From: Desulfomonilaceae bacterium
GTDB lineage: Bacteria > Desulfobacterota > Desulfomonilia > Desulfomonilales > Desulfomonilaceae
Direction: 5' to 3'
DNA: 33,908 nucleotides
Assembly: GCA_031082285.1 (NCBI GenBank)
Contig: JAVHLK010000047.1
Location: 1-33,908, forward strand
The notes below the pieces were generated by a model. It ran no database searches, was not told the origin of the DNA, and was given only the letters and a program-made list of their open reading frames with translations. This document shows positions 30,762 through 33,908 of the stretch, piece by piece; position 1 is the first letter of the stretch; every line of letters starts with the position of its first letter. The position numbers were made by a program, and so were the translations under genes.

Positions 30762-32999
30762 ATGAGCGATCCGCGGGAATTCATAGACGTCTCGATACCG
30801 CTTCCTCTGGATGGACCCTTTACCTACCGGGTACCTGAGGGTCTTCGAGAGCGTGTCGAGATCGGTCGGCGGGTCCTCGCTCCGTTTCGGAACAAGATCC
30901 GCGCGGGATTCATCGTGGGCTTCGGCTCCCCGGAAGCCGGCGTGGACGAGATTCGTGAAGTAACGGACATTCCCGATGAAGACCCGTATCTCACACCCAC
31001 GCTCTGGCAATTCCTTCGGTGGATGTCGTCATACTATCTGATACCCACCGGGTTAGTGCTGAAAACCGCACTCCCCCCCGGCTCGGATAGACGATCCAAA
31101 CCCTGGGCCATTCTCACCCCGGAGGGCAGGCGTTGGTTCGGCGGGATGGGAGACGACCGCGGACTCACTCTCCCGAACAAGTTGGTCCGTTCCGGCGTCA
31201 TGCCGCGAAAAGACCTGGCGGACGCCATCGGGGAGGGCGGAGTTCAGAAAGCCCTTTCTAAGGGCTGGATTCTCTTCGAGGAGAGGATCGCTCGGCCGAG
31301 GACGAGTCTCCGCAAGAGAGAACTCCCGGAACTGCTCAATCCGGTGGGCACGCGGTCTGCCGACCAGGAAGACGTCCCCGAACCGACTCCCCATCAAAAG
31401 GCCGCATACGAGCAGATCAAGGAAGCGGTTGATTCCGGCGGATTCAAACCGTTTCTCCTGTTCGGCGTCACCGGTTCGGGAAAGACGGAAGTTTACTTGC
31501 GAGCGATCACGGAGGTGCTCGCGCACGGCAAGCGAGCCCTCGTATTGGTGCCCGAGATTGCACTCACCCCACAGTCGGCCCGACGGTTCCTCAGACGGCT
31601 TGGAGGGGGGTTGGCGCTCTTTCACAGCGGTCTCACTCCGGCTCAGAGGCTCGATGAGTGGCGGAGGATACGAGCCGGCAAGGTGAATGTGGTCATTGGC
31701 GCTCGGTCGGGGATCTTTGTGCCCCTTGAGAACTTGGGGCTCGTCATCGTGGATGAAGAGCACGACCCCTCTTACAAGCAGGAAGACAGCTGTCCATACA
31801 ATGCCAGGGATATGGCGTTGGCTCGTGGCAAACTGGAGGGTGCGTGCGTGATTCTGGGGAGCGCCACTCCGTCGTTCGAGACGTACGTGAACGCGCGTCG
31901 CGGAAAGATCACTCGCCTGGATCTTCCAAAGCGTCATCATGGAGGCGGTTTGCCGACCGTACAAGTGGTCGATCTCAAGGAGAACCGGGACGCACTGAGA
32001 AATGCGTATCTCACGCCCACCCTGCTCACGGAAGTGGAGGAGGCCCTTGCGCGAAAAGAACAGGTGGTGCTCTTCCTCAATCGCAGGGGATTTGACACGT
32101 TCGCTCAGTGTCGTTCCTGCGGACACGTCTTCAAGTGTCCCAACTGCGATATCAGCTTGACTCACCACAGGAACGCTCGACATCTCCTGTGCCACCTTTG
32201 CGGATTCTCCAGGGCCTCGCCCCCGTTGTGTCCCGCGTGCGCCGGCGAGAAGCTTTTTTTCGGAGGGGTGGGCACGCAAAAGGTCGAAGAGATGCTGGCC
32301 AAACAGTTCCCCGAGGCTCGGATCGCGCGTCTCGACCGGGACGTCGTCCGACGCCGCGACGAACTGGAGAAAATCTTAGAGAAGTTCCGCAACAAGGAAA
32401 TCGACATCCTTACCGGGACGCAGATGATCGTCAAGGGGCATGACTTCCCGGGGATCGGACTCGTAGGAGTGCTCTGCGGGGACCTGTCGCTGCACTTTCC
32501 CGACTTCAGGGCCGCGGAACGGACATTCCAAATGCTTACCCAGGTTGCCGGTCGGACGGGTCGAGCCTCGGACTCGGGAAAGGTGATCCTCCAGACGTTC
32601 GATCCCGATAACGAAGCGATCCGCTTTGCCGCGGTTCATGAGTTTGAGGGCTTCTTCGAGAATGAATCCATCCCGCGCAAAGAACTGCTCTATCCCCCGT
32701 TCGGCCATCTGATTCTCGTGCGGGTCGAAGGCGCCGATGAGAAGAAAGTGGAGAACAAGGCCGTCCGAATAGGACGGGCCGCACGTCTGCTCAAAGGGGC
32801 ATCGCGGGATGTGATGATTCTGGGACCTGCTCCATCGCCCAGGAAGAAAGCCGTCGGACGTTACCGGTGGCAGGTTCTCTTCAAGTCCGCGGAGCGAAAT
32901 CCCGTGCGGGCCCTGGTCCGCGCGCTCATGGAGGAGGGCCTGTTCAAGGGGAGCGGACTGAAAGTCATCGTCGACGTGGATCCCATCGATTTGATGTGA
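30762..32999 (+). CDS. priA: Primosomal protein N' (replication restart helicase PriA)
   Basis: 745 residues, normal for PriA, the DNA helicase that reloads the replisome at collapsed forks. N-terminal 3'-DNA-end binding and winged-helix domains (to about 200) precede the Walker A GVTGSGKTEVY (K241, T242) and the DEEH box VIVDEEHDPSY (331-334). The zinc-binding insertion CRSCGHVFKCPNCD...LCHLCG...CPACAG carries eight cysteines from C450 to C493. Helicase motifs continue (LTGTQMIVKGHDF, QVAGRTGRA). The C-terminal domain ends with DVDPIDLM. The ribosome site is weak, but the start matches family N-termini. No sign of damage. The following region holds an AAGACACAAAG-like stretch. Confidence 0.96.
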   Translation: MSDPREFIDVSIPLPLDGPFTYRVPEGLRERVEIGRRVLAPFRNKIRAGFIVGFGSPEAGVDEIREVTDIPDEDPYLTPTLWQFLRWMSSYYLIPTGLVLKTALPPGSDRRSKPWAILTPEGRRWFGGMGDDRGLTLPNKLVRSGVMPRKDLADAIGEGGVQKALSKGWILFEERIARPRTSLRKRELPELLNPVGTRSADQEDVPEPTPHQKAAYEQIKEAVDSGGFKPFLLFGVTGSGKTEVYLRAITEVLAHGKRALVLVPEIALTPQSARRFLRRLGGGLALFHSGLTPAQRLDEWRRIRAGKVNVVIGARSGIFVPLENLGLVIVDEEHDPSYKQEDSCPYNARDMALARGKLEGACVILGSATPSFETYVNARRGKITRLDLPKRHHGGGLPTVQVVDLKENRDALRNAYLTPTLLTEVEEALARKEQVVLFLNRRGFDTFAQCRSCGHVFKCPNCDISLTHHRNARHLLCHLCGFSRASPPLCPACAGEKLFFGGVGTQKVEEMLAKQFPEARIARLDRDVVRRRDELEKILEKFRNKEIDILTGTQMIVKGHDFPGIGLVGVLCGDLSLHFPDFRAAERTFQMLTQVAGRTGRASDSGKVILQTFDPDNEAIRFAAVHEFEGFFENESIPRKELLYPPFGHLILVRVEGADEKKVENKAVRIGRAARLLKGASRDVMILGPAPSPRKKAVGRYRWQVLFKSAERNPVRALVRALMEEGLFKGSGLKVIVDVDPIDLM

Positions 33000-33055
33000 G
33001 AGGTCAACCACGCGGCGAGCAGCGGGTCGATCATGTTCCGTGGGCCTTGGCCTGA

Positions 33056-33078
33056 GCCTTTGTGTCTTTGTGGTTCAT
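33056..33078 (-). repeat. Possible member of a simple intergenic repeat family
   Basis: Minus strand reads ACCACAAAGACACAAAGG here; a looser relative lies at about 30065-30095. Such sequences recur between genes in many related genomes, as I recall, but only two loosely matching copies are visible here. Confidence 0.3.
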
Positions 33079-33200
33079 GCCTCCTTCTTCCTCGTGATCG
33101 TTTCCGTCGCTCCTATGAGGGCACGGTTACGGAAACACTTTGCAACAATGGCAAAAGCGAGTAATATATGAAGAATGGGCAAACGGAGGACGGAGGACCT

Positions 33201-33635
33201 ATGGACAAAATGAAATTGATCGTATTCACCACGGCAGGACTGCTTCTGGTGGTGGGCCTGATCCTCTCTTGGGCCGTTTATCAACAGAAGGACGTTGCCG
33301 AGCAGGTCGGCCATTTAAAGAGTTTCACCGACGAGAATTTTGAGAAAGAGGTGGTCCAGGCATCGATGAAGCTCCCCGTGCTCATCGACTTCTACGCGGA
33401 GTGGTGCTTTCCGTGCAAGATGCTTGATCCCGTGCTCGCGGAGGTGGCTGCGGAATTCAAAGACCAGGCCGTCATCGGGAAGCTCGATACGGACAAGAAC
33501 CTGATAGCCCGCCGATTCGGGGTCAGCAAGATCCCCGCTCTGTTCCTGATCAAAGACGGAGAGATCAAGAACGCCTTCTACGGCGTGGTGCCGAAAGAGA
33601 CCATCGTTCGAGCGCTGAATGAGTTCGGGTCGTGA
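33201..33635 (+). CDS. Membrane-anchored thioredoxin
   Basis: 144 residues from ATG 33201 with GGAGG four bases upstream; an earlier in-frame ATG (33168) has no ribosome site. One N-terminal hydrophobic helix (about 5-26, KLIVFTTAGLLLVVGLILSWAVY) is followed by a thioredoxin fold: VLIDFYAEWCFPCKMLDPVLAEV with the redox site WCFPC instead of WCGPC, then FGVSKIPALFLIKDG with cis-proline and a C-terminal helix. N-in topology puts the catalytic domain in the periplasm. The CFPC site is atypical and could shift the redox potential. Candidate reductant for apocytochrome cysteines (System II needs a ResA/CcsX-like protein), by inference. The yqeB start follows by seven bases. Confidence 0.82.
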   Translation: MDKMKLIVFTTAGLLLVVGLILSWAVYQQKDVAEQVGHLKSFTDENFEKEVVQASMKLPVLIDFYAEWCFPCKMLDPVLAEVAAEFKDQAVIGKLDTDKNLIARRFGVSKIPALFLIKDGEIKNAFYGVVPKETIVRALNEFGS

Positions 33636-33641
33636 CCCCAC

Positions 33642-33908
33642 ATGCAGCGTTTCATACCCACGCGATTATCCGATCTGACAATCATCATACGAGGTGCGGG
33701 AGAGATGGCCTCCGGGACCGCGTTGCGCCTTCACCGGTCCGGTTTCGTCAAACTTCTCCTGACCGATATTGAGAACCCGCTTGCAGTAAGGCGAATGGTG
33801 AGCTTTTGTGAGGCGTTGCATCACGACACGTGGACCGTTGAGGGGGTTCGTGCAGTCAAGATTGATTCTCCGGAGGACGCGCCCCGCTGCTGGAAGGATC
33901 GAGTTGTT
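33642..33908 (+). CDS. yqeB: YqeB/EF2563 family selenium-dependent molybdenum hydroxylase maturation protein (partial)
   Basis: The frame from ATG 33642 runs off the window; 89 residues are visible. LTIIIRGAGEMASGTALRLHRSGF is an NAD-like Rossmann opening and is followed by LLTDIENPLAVRRMVSFCEAL and WTVEGVRAVKIDSPEDA, which match the YqeB/EF2563 family, linked to maturation of molybdenum hydroxylases carrying labile selenium. In genomes that have it, it marks selenium use beyond selenocysteine. It begins seven bases after the thioredoxin stop and may share its transcript. Partner genes such as yqeC, mocA or selD would lie beyond the window. Confidence 0.85.
   Translation, partial: MQRFIPTRLSDLTIIIRGAGEMASGTALRLHRSGFVKLLLTDIENPLAVRRMVSFCEALHHDTWTVEGVRAVKIDSPEDAPRCWKDRVV

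Noticed and set aside
1-33908. CRISPR array, transposase, integrase or prophage genes
   Set aside because: No regularly spaced repeats and no recognisable transposase, integrase or phage structural sequence in any frame I examined.

Overview
The window looks like chromosomal DNA from a strictly anaerobic Desulfobacterota-type bacterium (sulfate-reducing or syntrophic). The pointers are an NfnAB-type bifurcating transhydrogenase, a two-subunit methylmalonyl-CoA mutase large chain with epimerase and biotin carrier, System II (Ccs/Res) cytochrome c assembly, two FmdB-type zinc ribbons, a PflX-like radical SAM protein and signs of selenium use. I name no species; this is inference from gene content and base composition. 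Nothing indicates a prophage, insertion sequence, CRISPR array, rRNA or tRNA.

Layout. 0-6.7 kb: the end of a glycosyltransferase, a phenylacetate-CoA-ligase-like enzyme, a minus-strand pair made of a HesB/IscA-like selenoprotein (in-frame UGA) and an FmdB zinc ribbon, a coupled thioredoxin-fold/helical protein pair, a secreted two-domain proline-rich protein, an RsbRD-N-like protein and a radical SAM protein. 7-16 kb: proS, a secreted Gly/Tyr-rich protein, a large membrane-anchored SGNH/TPR protein, the nfnAB operon and three small envelope or unknown genes. 16-24.6 kb (all minus): nagZ, resC, resB, a conserved unknown, the methylmalonyl-CoA module, then a mini-cluster of a 29-residue bS22-like ribosomal protein, a zincin and a second FmdB protein. 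25-28 kb: an Rrf2 regulator with a clean promoter and palindrome, a cysteine-synthase homologue and a secreted FG-GAP-like protein. 28-29.9 kb: a toxin-antitoxin patch with an orphan antitoxin fragment, a decayed mqsRA locus and an intact phd/vapC-type pair. 30-33.9 kb: a periplasmic coiled-coil protein, priA, a membrane-anchored thioredoxin and the start of yqeB (selenium-dependent molybdenum hydroxylase maturation).

How genes fit together. The mutase large chain, epimerase and biotin carrier belong to propionyl-CoA/succinyl-CoA interconversion; the B12-binding small subunit is not in the window. ResB and ResC assemble periplasmic c-type cytochromes, and two membrane-tethered thioredoxin-fold proteins could supply reductant. 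NfnAB links NADH, NADPH and ferredoxin pools. Rrf2 next to a cysteine synthase suggests cysteine or Fe-S control. The selenoprotein at one end and yqeB at the other both point to selenium metabolism.

The most interesting items are the HesB-like selenoprotein, which ordinary gene calling would truncate; the mqsR gene interrupted by two amber codons in an otherwise intact frame; a nested inverted repeat between resC and nagZ whose inner 18-bp arm pairs fully only as minus-strand RNA; and the TTACCGGTAA palindrome between the -35 and -10 of the Rrf2 gene. Several gene starts were chosen by Shine-Dalgarno sequences rather than the longest reading frame.
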